A stretch of 33,687 nt of DNA from Collinsella sp. AF02-46-1 (GCA_934876235.1 CAKXKM010000014.1:1-33687), one strand, 5' to 3'. Positions 1 through 10,849 are shown, counted from the stretch's first letter. A program made the numbers and translations. The notes: generated from the letters alone by a model not told the origin.

Positions 1-190
1 CACAGTATACGACACAGAACGCTTAGTTATAACGCAAAGTGCTCTAAACATAAAATGAGGCCCTAAATATACAACTATCGCCTCCCATTCAATATTTCTG
101 CCAATCAACGCTTTTCTTAAAGATCAAGGCCACAACCAAGTAGCCCTTACACGCCAGATGCAAACAACCACGTAAACGAACTGGGAGCGG

Positions 191-291
191 CCCGACGCTT
201 TGCTCGATACAAGTTCCGCACGCAAAGGACAGCACTAAATGTGCTGTCCGTCTTGCGCAGGACTGTCCGCAGTAGCGAGCAAAGCGTCGGG
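191..291. repeat. Nested inverted repeat with 16-bp perfect arms
   Basis: The arm at 191-206 (CCCGACGCTTTGCTCG) is the exact reverse complement of 276-291. Inside it sits a second perfect hairpin, 227-235 with 241-249. The whole unit of about 100 bases could fold into one long cruciform or RNA stem-loop. It may be a small non-autonomous element or a repeated extragenic palindrome, or simply an elaborate bidirectional terminator. No direct repeats that would mark a target-site duplication are obvious at its edges. Confidence 0.7.
221..249 (-). terminator. Probable intrinsic terminator of valS
   Basis: On the minus strand a perfect 9-bp stem (GGACAGCAC / GTGCTGTCC, arms at 241-249 and 227-235) with a 5-nt loop is followed by TTTGCG. 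It lies about 60 bases past the valS stop codon. The T-tract is short, so termination may be partial. The hairpin is nested in the larger inverted repeat 191-291. Confidence 0.5.
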
Positions 292-310
292 ACGCGCCCC
301 CGAGTAAACC

Positions 311-3007
<2,697 letters not shown>

Positions 3008-3027
3008 ATATCTCTCCCTTGCCCATC

Positions 3028-3067
3028 GGGGAGGAATGTAGGCCCGCTAGGGTCTGCATTCCTCCCC
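3028..3067 (-). promoter_or_regulatory. Hairpin in the valS 5' leader
   Basis: Arms 3057-3067 and 3028-3038 form a perfect 11-bp stem (GGGGAGGAATG / CATTCCTCCCC on the transcript). It continues inward through AG/CT and CCC/GGG pairs to a small loop. It ends about 20 bases before the valS start codon and has no T-tract, so it is not a standard terminator. The right arm is pyrimidine-rich and could compete for the downstream GGGAGAG ribosome-binding site. I do not find the canonical T-box sequence AGGGTGGNACCGCG. A weak promoter-like pair (TTGTTT 3112-3117, TATCAG 3089-3094, spacer 17) lies upstream. The function is not known. Confidence 0.5.
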
Positions 3068-3155
3068 TTAGGTATCGATTACTTCAGTCTGATATGACTT
3101 CGCTGAGGCTTAAACAAACACACAGAATAACACAGGTAGTTGGGTGTTTTGCGTA

Positions 3156-3196
3156 TATATAAAATAGCCTCCAACCGCAGGTGGTCGGAGGCTATT
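3156..3196 (-). terminator. Intrinsic terminator after clpX
   Basis: On the minus strand AATAGCCTCC (3187-3196 read in reverse) pairs with GGAGGCTATT (3163-3172). The stem is extended by ACC/GGT pairs and followed by TTTTATATATA. It lies about 23 bases past the clpX stop codon and separates the clpX-clpP-tig cluster from valS. Confidence 0.85.
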
Positions 3197-3218
3197 GGCA
3201 AACACGTTTTAGGCAGGT

Positions 3219-4625
3219 CTAGCCGTAGATGCGCTGGGGCTGTTCTTCGCCCTTTACGGAGGCTTCGGTCACGATGACCTTGGCGACACCCTCCTCGCTG
3301 GGAAGGTCGAACATCGTCTGCTGAAGCACGTCCTCGCAGATGGAACGCAGGCCGCGGGCGCCGGTCTTGCGGGCGAGCGCCATACGGGCGATCTCGTGAA
3401 GGGCCGCGGCCTCAAACTCAAGCTCAACGTCCTCGAGCTGGAACATCTTGCGGTACTGACGCACCACGGCGTTCTTGGGCTCGGTCAGAATCGACACCAG
3501 GTCGTCCTCGTCGAGCGCCTGCGTCTGGGTGACAACGGGCGTACGGCCCACGAACTCGGGGATCATGCCAAAGGCGTTGAGGTCCTGCGGGAGCACCTGA
3601 CGCAGCAGGTCGTTCTCGTCGACCGAGGTGGGGCCGGCGATCTCGGAGTTAAAGCCCACGCCCTTGTTGCCCACGCGATCGGCAATGATCTTATCCAGAC
3701 CCACAAAGGCACCGCCGCAGATGAACAGGATGTTCGTCGTGTCGATCTGCAGCAGCTCCTGCTGGGGATGCTTGCGGCCGCCGGTAGGCGGAACGCTTGC
3801 CACCGTGCCCTCAAGAATCTTAAGCAGCGCCTGCTGAACACCCTCGCCCGAGACATCACGGGTAATAGAGAGGTTCTCGGCCTTGCGGGCAATCTTGTCG
3901 ATCTCGTCAACGTAGATGATGCCAACCTGTGCGCGCTCAATATCGCCATCGGCAGCGTTGATGAGCTTGAGCAGGATGTTCTCCACATCCTCGCCCACGT
4001 AACCGGCCTCGGTAAGCGCGGTGGCGTCGGCAATGGCAAACGGCACCTCGAGGATGCGCGCGAGCGTCTGGGCGAGCAGGGTCTTACCGGTACCGGTGGG
4101 ACCGAGCAGCAGGATGTTGGACTTGGCGAGCTCTACCTCGTCCATATCGTCGTCGAACTGCGAGCCCATGCCGCCGTCAAAGGCAGACACCGCGGCGCCA
4201 CCCTCGATCACGCGGCGATAGTGGTTGTACACGGCCACCGACATGGCGCGCTTGGCGTCCTCCTGACCCATAACATAGGCCGAAAGCTCGTCATAGATCT
4301 CGTGCGGCGTCGGCACGTGCGTGATGACCTGGCGATCGTCCTCGAGCTCAAAACCCTCGGTCTCGGGGTCCGCGGCGGGCTGGGATGCAGCCTGGCCGTG
4401 GTCGTTGAGGAAGCCCGGCAGCTTGCCGTTGCGGGCAGCGTCCATAAAGTCCGAAGCCAGCGACTCCTCAAGGATCTCGGAGCAGGCGGCAACGCACTCG
4501 TCGCAGATAAAGATGTTGGTCGGACCCTTTACAAGGCGGCGAACCTGCCCCTGCTCTTTTCCGCAGAAGGAGCAGCGGATGGGGTTGCCATTCTCGTCAA
4601 AGTTGTCCTGCATGTTTCCTGCCAT
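3219..4625 (-). CDS. clpX: ATP-dependent Clp protease ATP-binding subunit ClpX
   Basis: Hexameric AAA+ unfoldase that recognises tagged substrates and feeds them into ClpP. The 468-aa product shows the N-terminal C4 zinc-binding domain (Cys18, Cys21, Cys41, Cys44), Walker A GPTGTGKT at 175-182, the substrate-gripping pore loop GYVGED at 208-213, Walker B IIYVDEID near 236-243, and the C-terminal small AAA domain. The stretch between the zinc domain and AAA core (about 75-100, rich in Asp, Glu and Pro) and the insert near 146-166 are longer than in E. coli ClpX. The ClpP-binding loop appears as VGF in the sequence NKGVGFN, where IGF is usual. The start is one base after the clpP stop, so the two are co-transcribed. 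Confidence 0.97.
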   Translation of the reverse strand: MAGNMQDNFDENGNPIRCSFCGKEQGQVRRLVKGPTNIFICDECVAACSEILEESLASDFMDAARNGKLPGFLNDHGQAASQPAADPETEGFELEDDRQVITHVPTPHEIYDELSAYVMGQEDAKRAMSVAVYNHYRRVIEGGAAVSAFDGGMGSQFDDDMDEVELAKSNILLLGPTGTGKTLLAQTLARILEVPFAIADATALTEAGYVGEDVENILLKLINAADGDIERAQVGIIYVDEIDKIARKAENLSITRDVSGEGVQQALLKILEGTVASVPPTGGRKHPQQELLQIDTTNILFICGGAFVGLDKIIADRVGNKGVGFNSEIAGPTSVDENDLLRQVLPQDLNAFGMIPEFVGRTPVVTQTQALDEDDLVSILTEPKNAVVRQYRKMFQLEDVELEFEAAALHEIARMALARKTGARGLRSICEDVLQQTMFDLPSEEGVAKVIVTEASVKGEEQPQRIYG

Positions 4626-4626
4626 C

Positions 4627-5247
4627 CTAGGCGTCCTTCGCGGCGAGATCGCGCGAGGTGACGATACGGTCGATCAGGCCGTAGTCGAGGGCCTCGGCGG
4701 CGGTCAGGTAGTTGTCGCGCTCGGTATCGGCCTGGACCTTCTCGATGGGCTGGCCCGAGGCATCGGACAAGATCTGGTTGAGCTCGCGGCGGGTCTTCTT
4801 GATCTCCTCGGCCACGATCTCAATCTCGGTCTGCTGACCCTGGGCACCGCCGCTGGGCTGGTGAATCATGACCTTGGAGTGCGGCAGGCAGAAGCGTTTG
4901 CCCTTAGCGCCGGCCGAAAGCAGCACGGCGGCCATGGACGCGGCCATACCGACGCAGATGGTGGAGACCTGCGGCTTGATAAAGTTCATGGTGTCAAGAA
5001 TCGCCAGGCCGGAGTAAACCTCGCCACCGGGCGAATTGATGTAGAGCGAGATATCCTTCTCGGCATCCTGGCTCTCAAGATGCAGCAGCTGGGCAACGAC
5101 CAGGTTGGCGCTGACGGAGTTGATCTCCTCGCCCAAGAAGATGATGCGGTCGTTGAGCAGGCGCGAATAGATATCGTAGCTGCGCTCGCCGCGCGGCGTC
5201 TGCTCGATAACGTATGGCACGAGGGCGGAATCGAACTTAGCGATCAT
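4627..5247 (-). CDS. clpP: ATP-dependent Clp protease proteolytic subunit ClpP
   Basis: Serine protease that forms the tetradecameric chamber of ClpXP. The catalytic triad is visible: Ser in GMAASMAAVLL, His in MIHQPSGG, and Asp in TERDNYL. The NSPGGEV segment of the oxyanion region is intact. I choose the ATG at 5247 (MIAKFDSALVPYV, 206 aa) because a GGAG lies six bases upstream. Two further ATGs at 5253 and 5259 and a TTG at 5277 are in frame and cannot be excluded. Downstream clpX follows after one base. Upstream tig is separated by about 160 bases that contain two palindromes. Only one clpP is seen in this window. Confidence 0.95.
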   Translation of the reverse strand: MIAKFDSALVPYVIEQTPRGERSYDIYSRLLNDRIIFLGEEINSVSANLVVAQLLHLESQDAEKDISLYINSPGGEVYSGLAILDTMNFIKPQVSTICVGMAASMAAVLLSAGAKGKRFCLPHSKVMIHQPSGGAQGQQTEIEIVAEEIKKTRRELNQILSDASGQPIEKVQADTERDNYLTAAEALDYGLIDRIVTSRDLAAKDA

Positions 5248-5293
5248 ACGCATCTCCATTTCTCTCTTGCGGACCAAATTGGTTCTAGATAAA

Positions 5294-5396
5294 CGTACGG
5301 TGCCCGCATGCTATGCATTGGCTGGCACCGTACGAAGCAACCGGATAACCGGCTTATAACTTTACCCCATCACGGGCGCATGCATGCGCTCATGGG
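5294..5396 (-). promoter_or_regulatory. Two palindromic hairpins between tig and clpP
   Basis: Proximal to clpP, arms 5294-5304 and 5324-5334 (CGTACGGTGCC / GGCACCGTACG) make a perfect 11-bp stem with a 19-nt loop. On the minus strand it is followed by TTTATC, a weak T-tract. Nearer tig, CCCAT (5366-5370) pairs with ATGGG (5392-5396) around the perfect 14-base palindrome GCGCATGCATGCGC (5376-5389). Either could terminate or attenuate transcription leaving tig, or act as a regulator site for clpP. I see no CtsR heptamer repeat. Confidence 0.5.
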
Positions 5397-5410
5397 CAAG
5401 GTGGCGAGAA

Positions 5411-6709
5411 TTACTCGGCGTCCTTGGCGGTCTCGTCGACCTCGGTCACCTTGGCGTTCTCGACCAGGTGGTCGACGGCCTTGGAGCGACGGATGGACTC
5501 GCGGACGGCAGGCATGCGGCCATCGGCGATGAACTCGGCCTTGGAAGCCTCGACGTCCTTGACGCCGGCCTTCTCGAACTCGGCGTTGATGTCGTCCTCG
5601 GTGACCTCAATCTTGAGCTCACGGGCGAGGGCGTCGAGCGCCAGGGACTCACGGGCAACGTCGTTGGCCTGCTTGTGCAGGTCGCCGATGAACTGCTCCA
5701 TGGTCAGGCCGGAAGCGGGCAGCCAGGTGTCCAGCGTCATGCCGCGGGCAGCGAGGTTGGACAGGAAGTTCTGGCCAAGCTCCTCAAAGACGGACTGCTC
5801 GTAGTCGGCGTCCATCTCCTCGAGCTGCAGGCGCTCGGCGAGAGCAGAGACGCAACGGTTCTCCTTCTCGGCCGGGAGGCGGGAAGCCTTGTCCTGCTCG
5901 ATCTCGATCTTGATAGCGTCGCGCATAGCCTCGATGCTGTCGAAGCCAAAGTCGGACTTGACGAGCTCGTCGGTGAGCTCGGGGGTGTTGCGGACCTTGA
6001 TGCCCTTGACGGTGACCTCGACGGTGTGGGTCTCGGCCTCCTCACCCTCCTCGACCTCGTCGGTCCAGGTGACGGTCTTGACGTCGTCAACGTTAGCGCC
6101 GATCAGGGCCTCGTTGAACTCGGCGGGGTTGTTATCGCTACCGGCGATGAGCATGCGGCCCTCGGCAGCAAAGTTGTCGGCGTTCTCGACGGCCTTGAGG
6201 TCGACGGTGACGTAGTCCTCGGCCTCGACGGCGCGACCCTCGACGTCCTCGAAGGTAGCGCGGTAGTTGAGGAGCATCTCGACCTGGTTGTTGATCTCGG
6301 ACTCGGTGACCTCCGCGGGAGGCATCTCGATCTCGACGGCGTCGAAGGAGGAGAGCTCAGCGGCGGGACGCAGGGAGAACTCGACGGTGTAGGCGTAGTC
6401 CTCGTGATCCTTGGCGAGGTCGAGGTCCTTGTAGTCACCGCTCTTGGTGGGGACGATGTCCAGCTCGTTGAGGACGGCGGGCTCGTTGGCGGCGATCAGG
6501 TCGTTGGTGGCCTGAGCGAGGGTAGCCTCGGCGCCAAGAGCAGAGTCGATGACCGGACGGGGAGCCTTACCGGCGCGGAAGCCCGGGAAGCGGTACTTCT
6601 TGGCGGTGTCCTTGTAGGCCTTCTTGATCGCGGCGTCGACGTCGGCGGCCGGGATGGTGACCGTAGCGGTGAGCTTGGCGTCCTTGACGTCAGAAGCGGT
6701 GATGTTCAA
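5411..6709 (-). CDS. tig: Trigger factor (ribosome-associated chaperone and prolyl isomerase)
   Basis: Chaperone that docks at the ribosome exit tunnel and folds nascent chains. The N-terminal ribosome-binding signature FPGFRAGKAPR (GFRxGKxP type) is present. It is followed by a PPIase domain (about 150-240) and a helical C-terminal chaperone domain. The product is about 432 aa from the chosen start. I choose TTG at 6709 (reading MNITASDVKDAK) because a perfect AGGAGG lies six bases upstream. The ATG further out, at 6724, overlaps that ribosome-binding site and is unlikely to be used. An adjacent GTG is an alternative. The PPIase region is strongly acidic. It lies upstream of clpP-clpX, the usual bacterial arrangement. 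Confidence 0.95.
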   Translation of the reverse strand: MNITASDVKDAKLTATVTIPAADVDAAIKKAYKDTAKKYRFPGFRAGKAPRPVIDSALGAEATLAQATNDLIAANEPAVLNELDIVPTKSGDYKDLDLAKDHEDYAYTVEFSLRPAAELSSFDAVEIEMPPAEVTESEINNQVEMLLNYRATFEDVEGRAVEAEDYVTVDLKAVENADNFAAEGRMLIAGSDNNPAEFNEALIGANVDDVKTVTWTDEVEEGEEAETHTVEVTVKGIKVRNTPELTDELVKSDFGFDSIEAMRDAIKIEIEQDKASRLPAEKENRCVSALAERLQLEEMDADYEQSVFEELGQNFLSNLAARGMTLDTWLPASGLTMEQFIGDLHKQANDVARESLALDALARELKIEVTEDDINAEFEKAGVKDVEASKAEFIADGRMPAVRESIRRSKAVDHLVENAKVTEVDETAKDAE

Positions 6710-6763
6710 CACGTTCCTCCTCATACTGCCCAGCTTATCTGAGGTGCTGGTACCTTTATGCAA

Positions 6764-6792
6764 CAAAGAGTCGCGACGGCCGAAGCCGACGC
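6764..6792 (-). terminator. Possible terminator after tRNA-Leu
   Basis: GCGTCGGC-TTCG-GCCGTCGC (8 pairs with one T.T mismatch and a stable TTCG loop; arms 6785-6792 and 6773-6780) is followed on the minus strand by GACTCTTTG. The T-tract is weak, so read-through into tig is possible. Confidence 0.5.
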
Positions 6793-6800
6793 AGATGCGT

Positions 6801-6884
6801 TGGTGCGGGCGAAAGGACTCGAACCTTCACGGGAATCCCACCAGAACCTAAATCTGGCGCGTCTACCAATTCCGCCACGCCCGC
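6801..6884 (-). tRNA. tRNA-Leu (anticodon UAG)
   Basis: An 84-base class II tRNA with CCA encoded at its 3' end (6801-6803). The acceptor GCGGGCG/CGCCCGC is a perfect 7-bp stem with discriminator A. The D arm reads TGGCGGAATTGGTAGACGC, as is typical for bacterial tRNA-Leu. The anticodon stem CCAGA/TCTGG encloses TTTAGGT, giving anticodon TAG, which reads CUN leucine codons. A long variable arm and the GGTTCGAGTCC T-arm complete it. Confidence 0.97.
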
Positions 6885-6903
6885 ATGAGCGCACAGACTA
6901 GGA

Positions 6904-6912
6904 ATGATAGCA
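6904..6912 (-). promoter_or_regulatory. Likely extended -10 promoter of tRNA-Leu
   Basis: On the minus strand TGCTATCAT matches the extended -10 form TGnTATAAT. It lies 19 bases upstream of the mature tRNA 5' end, leaving room for a start site and a short leader. No good -35 hexamer is seen 17 bases further up. Confidence 0.45.
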
Positions 6913-6970
6913 GATACGAACGGCAAGCGCACGCACACCTTTTACAGGCTCACGACCTCACCACGAGTGC

Positions 6971-7000
6971 AAAAGGCGAGGCGAGTTGCCCCACCCCGCC
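6971..7000 (-). terminator. Terminator of the xanthine dehydrogenase-type operon
   Basis: On the minus strand GGCGGGGTG (6992-7000) pairs with CGCCTCGCC (6975-6983), nine pairs with two G.T wobbles, around an 8-nt loop. TTTTGC follows. It lies about 25 bases after the stop codon of the Mo-binding subunit gene. Confidence 0.7.
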
Positions 7001-7024
7001 AATTACGACTTATTCGCTGACCCG

Positions 7025-9856
7025 CTACTCCCCCAGCAGGGCTTTCTCCGGCGTGATGGGCAGCGAGCGAACCTGGTGGCCGGTGGCGTGTGCCACGGCC
7101 GAGGCCACGGCGGCGAGCGGCGTGTTGATGACGACCTCGCCGATCGACTTGGCGCCAAACGGGCCCGTCGGCTCATAGCTCGGCTCAAAGGCCACGCGGA
7201 TGCTGCCGATATCCAGGCGCGTGGGCAGCTTGTAGCTCATAAAGTTGCCGGTACGCAGACGGCCGCGGTCGTCGTGCTCGACAATCTCGTAGAGCGCGTG
7301 ACCGATACCCTGGGCAATGCCGCCCTCGGCCTGGACGCGCGCGAGCGCCTCGTTGATCACGGTGCCGCAGTCGACGGCTGCCGCGTAATCCACCACGGTC
7401 ACCTTGCCGGTGGCCTTGTCGACCTCGACCTCGGCAATGCCGGCCATAAACGGCGGAGGCGAAACGGGCAGGCAGGCAGAAGCATGCGAGGTGAGCGCGT
7501 CGCCGCCAGCGATGTTCTTGACGCACAGGTTGGCAAAGTCGCGCAGTGTGAGGTAGCGGTTCTGCTCGCGAGCGGCACGCTCGTCGGACAGGCGCACGTA
7601 CTGGCCATCGAAGACCACGTCGGCGGCGTCAACGCCCCACATCTGAGCGGCCTTGGCACAAATCTTCTCGCGCAGCTCGGTCGCGGCGTTCTTGGCGGCC
7701 AGACCCGTCACGTACGTGCCCGAGCTCGCGTACGAGCCGGCGTCGAACGGCGACACATCGGTGTCCACGCCGCGTACCACAATGAGCGAGCTCTCCACAC
7801 CCAGCTCCTCGGCGGCAATCTGCGCCAGGATCGTGTCGACGCCCATGCCGTTATCGGTGGCGCCGGTGCCGATGGTAATGAAGCCGTCCTCTTCCAAGCG
7901 CATGTCGATGCCGGCGATATCCACGTTGGAGATGCCCGAGCCCTGCATGGTGAGCGCAAAGCCCAGAGCACGCACACGGTCGCCCAGGTCGACAGCCAGC
8001 GGCTTGTCGCGCCAACCGATCATGTCCATCGCGCGCAGCAGGCAGCGGTCGAGCGCGCAGGCGTTGAGCTTCTCGTTGTAGTACTGCGGCATGATCTCGC
8101 CCTCGCGCACGATGTTCTTAAGGCGCAGATCGGCGGGGTCCATGTGCAGCATGTCGGCGAGCTCGTTGACGGCGCTCTCCACGGCAAACTGGCCCTGGGT
8201 GGCACCGTAGCCGCGATACGCGCCGCCGCGGTTGGTGTTGGTGTAGACGGCGTCCCAGCTAAAGCGGCTCGCCTTCACATGGTTGTAAATCGGCAGGCTC
8301 TTGTGGCCCGAGAGGCCGATCGTCGTGGTGGCGTGCTCGCCATACGCGCCGGCGTTGGACAGCGTGTGCAGGTCGATGGCAGTGATGGTGCCGTCGTTCA
8401 TGGCGCCCAGCTTAACGGTCATCTGCATCTGGTGGCGCGAGTTGCCCGCGGTGATGGTCTCCTCGCGGGTGTAGCAGCAATAGCTCGGACGGCCGGTCTG
8501 CTGCGTCACAAACGCAACGAAGATCTCGCAGCAGCCCGTCTGCTTGGAGCCAAAGCCGCCGCCGATGCGCGGCTTAATGACCTGCACCTGCGACTGCGGA
8601 ATGTCGAGCGACTGCGCGACCATGCGGCGCACGTGGAAGGGCACCTGCGTAGAGGTGGTCACCGAGATGCGGCCGAACGCATCGGTCGTCGCGAAGGCGC
8701 GGAAGGTCTCCATGGGCGCAGTCTGCGTGGCCTGGCTGGTGTAGGTGCGCTCAAAGACGATGTCGCTCTGGGCGAAGGCCTCGTCAAGGTCGCCAAAATC
8801 GCTGGTACCGCTGCACACCAGGTTGCGCGGGACATCGCCGCCCTGCGGGAACATAAAGGTCACGTCGCCCTCGGGGTGGACCACGATGTCGTTATCGAGT
8901 GCCTGGGTAAAGTCGAGCAGCGGCTCGAGCACCTCGTAGTCGACCTTGATGAGCTTGAGCGCCTTGTCGGCGGCCTCCTCGGTCTCGGCGGCGACAATCG
9001 CCACCTCCTCGTTTTGGTAGCGCACCAGGTTCTCGAGAATCAGGCGGTCGTAGGGACTCGGCTGCGGATAGCTCTGGCCGGCGATGGTAAAGCGGCGCTT
9101 GGGCACGTCCTCGTAGGTGTAAACGCCCACCACGCCGGGCACCTTCAGGGCGCGCGACGTATCGATGGAGCGGATCTTGGCGCGCGCATACGGGCTGCGC
9201 TTGAGCTTAACGATGAGCGCACCGGCGGGCACCATATCACCCGTGTAGACGGGACGGCCCTCAAGCAGGGCCTTCGAGTCCTTCTTGGGCTGCTTGTGGG
9301 TAATCTGCTTGTAGGAGACGCCGCCAGAGCTGGTGTCGTTGACCGGCAGCTCGGGCATCTCGAAGCCCACCTGCACGCCGGACTCGTTAAGGAAGCGGAC
9401 GATGGCGCGCAGCTGGCTCTCGTAGCCGCTGCAGCGGCAGAGGTTGCCGGCGAGCTGGCGCGAGAGTTCCTCGCGCGTGGCGACGAGGCTCGGGTCCTCC
9501 TTGGCGGCGCGGGCGAGCGCCAGCACGTTCATGATGAGGCCGGGGGCGCAAAAACCGCACTGCTCAGCGCCTTCGGCAGCCATCGCGCGGGCGAGTGCCT
9601 CGGATTCGGCCTTAAGGCCCTCAAGCGTGGTGATGGTGTGGCCCTCTACACGGGCGGCGGGAACCGAGCAGCTCAGCACCGGGTCGCCGTCGAGCCACAC
9701 CGTGCACAGACCGCAGTTGGTGGTCTCGCAGGCGCAGCGCACCGACGCGCAGCCCTGCTCACGCAAAAGCGAAAAGAGCATGGTGTCGGGGGCAATCTGA
9801 ACCTTGACCTTGCGGCCGTTGAGCGTAAAGGAAAGATCGATGAGTTTGGCAGCCAT
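7025..9856 (-). CDS. Xanthine dehydrogenase-family molybdenum hydroxylase, fused 2Fe-2S and Mo-binding subunit
   Basis: Cytosolic molybdenum hydroxylase catalytic chain of 943 aa. Residues 1-160 hold the two [2Fe-2S] domains: Cys43, 48, 51 and 63 in the plant-ferredoxin spacing x4-x2-x11, then Cys100, 103, 140 and 142 (CGFC, NLCRC). From about 185 onward is the aldehyde oxidase/xanthine dehydrogenase molybdopterin domain, with RIGGGFGSKQ, GGAYRGYGATQGQ, and GAKSIGE carrying the likely catalytic Glu907. There is no Tat or Sec signal. The ATG overlaps the stop of the FAD subunit gene by one base (TAATG), with GAGGTG as ribosome-binding site. The substrate cannot be read from sequence; purines or other N-heterocycles are typical. 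The fused layout and the nearby selenium genes make a selenium-dependent hydroxylase possible, but that is inference. Confidence 0.88.
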   Translation of the reverse strand: MAAKLIDLSFTLNGRKVKVQIAPDTMLFSLLREQGCASVRCACETTNCGLCTVWLDGDPVLSCSVPAARVEGHTITTLEGLKAESEALARAMAAEGAEQCGFCAPGLIMNVLALARAAKEDPSLVATREELSRQLAGNLCRCSGYESQLRAIVRFLNESGVQVGFEMPELPVNDTSSGGVSYKQITHKQPKKDSKALLEGRPVYTGDMVPAGALIVKLKRSPYARAKIRSIDTSRALKVPGVVGVYTYEDVPKRRFTIAGQSYPQPSPYDRLILENLVRYQNEEVAIVAAETEEAADKALKLIKVDYEVLEPLLDFTQALDNDIVVHPEGDVTFMFPQGGDVPRNLVCSGTSDFGDLDEAFAQSDIVFERTYTSQATQTAPMETFRAFATTDAFGRISVTTSTQVPFHVRRMVAQSLDIPQSQVQVIKPRIGGGFGSKQTGCCEIFVAFVTQQTGRPSYCCYTREETITAGNSRHQMQMTVKLGAMNDGTITAIDLHTLSNAGAYGEHATTTIGLSGHKSLPIYNHVKASRFSWDAVYTNTNRGGAYRGYGATQGQFAVESAVNELADMLHMDPADLRLKNIVREGEIMPQYYNEKLNACALDRCLLRAMDMIGWRDKPLAVDLGDRVRALGFALTMQGSGISNVDIAGIDMRLEEDGFITIGTGATDNGMGVDTILAQIAAEELGVESSLIVVRGVDTDVSPFDAGSYASSGTYVTGLAAKNAATELREKICAKAAQMWGVDAADVVFDGQYVRLSDERAAREQNRYLTLRDFANLCVKNIAGGDALTSHASACLPVSPPPFMAGIAEVEVDKATGKVTVVDYAAAVDCGTVINEALARVQAEGGIAQGIGHALYEIVEHDDRGRLRTGNFMSYKLPTRLDIGSIRVAFEPSYEPTGPFGAKSIGEVVINTPLAAVASAVAHATGHQVRSLPITPEKALLGE

Positions 9857-10770
9857 TAGCGCACCTCGCTAGAATCGACGCCGGGCACGCGGCGGCAGGA
9901 ATACTCGTCCGTGGCAAACTTAGGGATCTGCACGCCCTCGAGCTCGCGGGCAAGCGCGGCCGAAAGCTCGATGCCGGCGGCGCGGCGCACGGCCTGGACG
10001 GCAAGCGGTGCCGAGATGCGACGGCGGTACTCGGCCGAGCCCCACAGGTTGGTGCCGTAGCTCAGCGCGCGCACGGATGCGGCCAGGGCGCAAAGCTCGT
10101 CCTCGGAAGGCTGCTCGCCGACAAGGCCGCACGCCTCGCCCTGCAGCAGGGTCGCGCGCAGCGGACGGGCGCCCACGGTAACATGCCAGCTGTTGTCCCA
10201 CCAGGCGGCGGTAACGTTTAAGGAGGGGAAGTCGGTCGCGGCCTTGCGCACGGCCTCATAGCTCGCGCGGTAATCGTGCTTAACGACCACGACGTGCTCG
10301 ATCACGTCGCGCACGTAGCCCATGTCCACGAACTCGGCGAGCGGCACGCGGCCGGCACCCGTCAGCTCAACATACGAATCGAGCGCCAAAAAGGCCGAGA
10401 GAACGTCCGAGAAACCGAAGCGACCGTAGATGCTGCCGCCCACCGTGGCGGTGTTGCGCAGCTGAACGCCCACGATGTCGTGGACGGCGAACTCAAAAAC
10501 ATTGTTGACAAGCGCGTTGAGCTCGGCATGGCGCTCGAGCTGGCGCAGGGTGCACATGGCACCGATGCGAAACTCGGTCTCGGTCTCCTCGATCTGATCG
10601 AGTCCACAGGCCGAAAGGTCAATCGCCGTCGCCACACGACGCGAACCCAGGCGCATCCAGATGCCGCCGCCCACAATCTTGTTGTTGCGGTTCTTCTGCA
10701 AGAGCTCATAGGCTTCGGCCGCGTTTCCAACACGGACGTAGGTACCGAACTTGAGCACGTTCTCCCCCAT
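9856..10770 (-). CDS. Xanthine dehydrogenase-family FAD-binding subunit
   Basis: FAD subunit of the molybdenum hydroxylase (CoxM/XdhB family), which passes electrons from the iron-sulfur clusters to the acceptor. The 304-aa product has the FAD pyrophosphate-binding loop IVGGGIWMRLG (about 33-43) and the second FAD motif RNTATVGGSIYGRFGFSD (about 105-122). A C-terminal CO dehydrogenase flavoprotein-like domain with RISAPLAVQAV follows. It is the first gene of a two-gene operon and overlaps the next by one base. The start could be the ATG at 10770 or the GTG at 10758, because a GGGGGAG lies between them. Sequence similarity looks moderate at the N-terminus, so family-level naming is safer than xdhB. 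Confidence 0.85.
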   Translation of the reverse strand: MGENVLKFGTYVRVGNAAEAYELLQKNRNNKIVGGGIWMRLGSRRVATAIDLSACGLDQIEETETEFRIGAMCTLRQLERHAELNALVNNVFEFAVHDIVGVQLRNTATVGGSIYGRFGFSDVLSAFLALDSYVELTGAGRVPLAEFVDMGYVRDVIEHVVVVKHDYRASYEAVRKAATDFPSLNVTAAWWDNSWHVTVGARPLRATLLQGEACGLVGEQPSEDELCALAASVRALSYGTNLWGSAEYRRRISAPLAVQAVRRAAGIELSAALARELEGVQIPKFATDEYSCRRVPGVDSSEVR

Positions 10771-10849
10771 CTCTTCACTTGTCCAGTACTTCTAAGTGTA
10801 CCAAAGGAGGGGCCGCACACCGTTTTAGGACAAAATCCACCCACCCATC

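Larger units (their letters stand above)
1..310. other. Gene-free left end, downstream of valS
   Basis: I see no credible coding region here on either strand. Bases 1-180 are clearly more AT-rich than the rest of the window and hold no repeat or RNA gene that I recognise. They could be the upstream region of a gene lying to the left of the window. Bases 185-300 are GC-rich and dominated by a nested inverted repeat, listed separately, which lies just past the valS stop codon. Confidence 0.6.

Noticed and set aside
3008..3160. T-box riboswitch upstream of valS
   Set aside because: The leader has a strong hairpin, but I find neither the AGGGTGGNACCGCG element nor a terminator/antiterminator pair.
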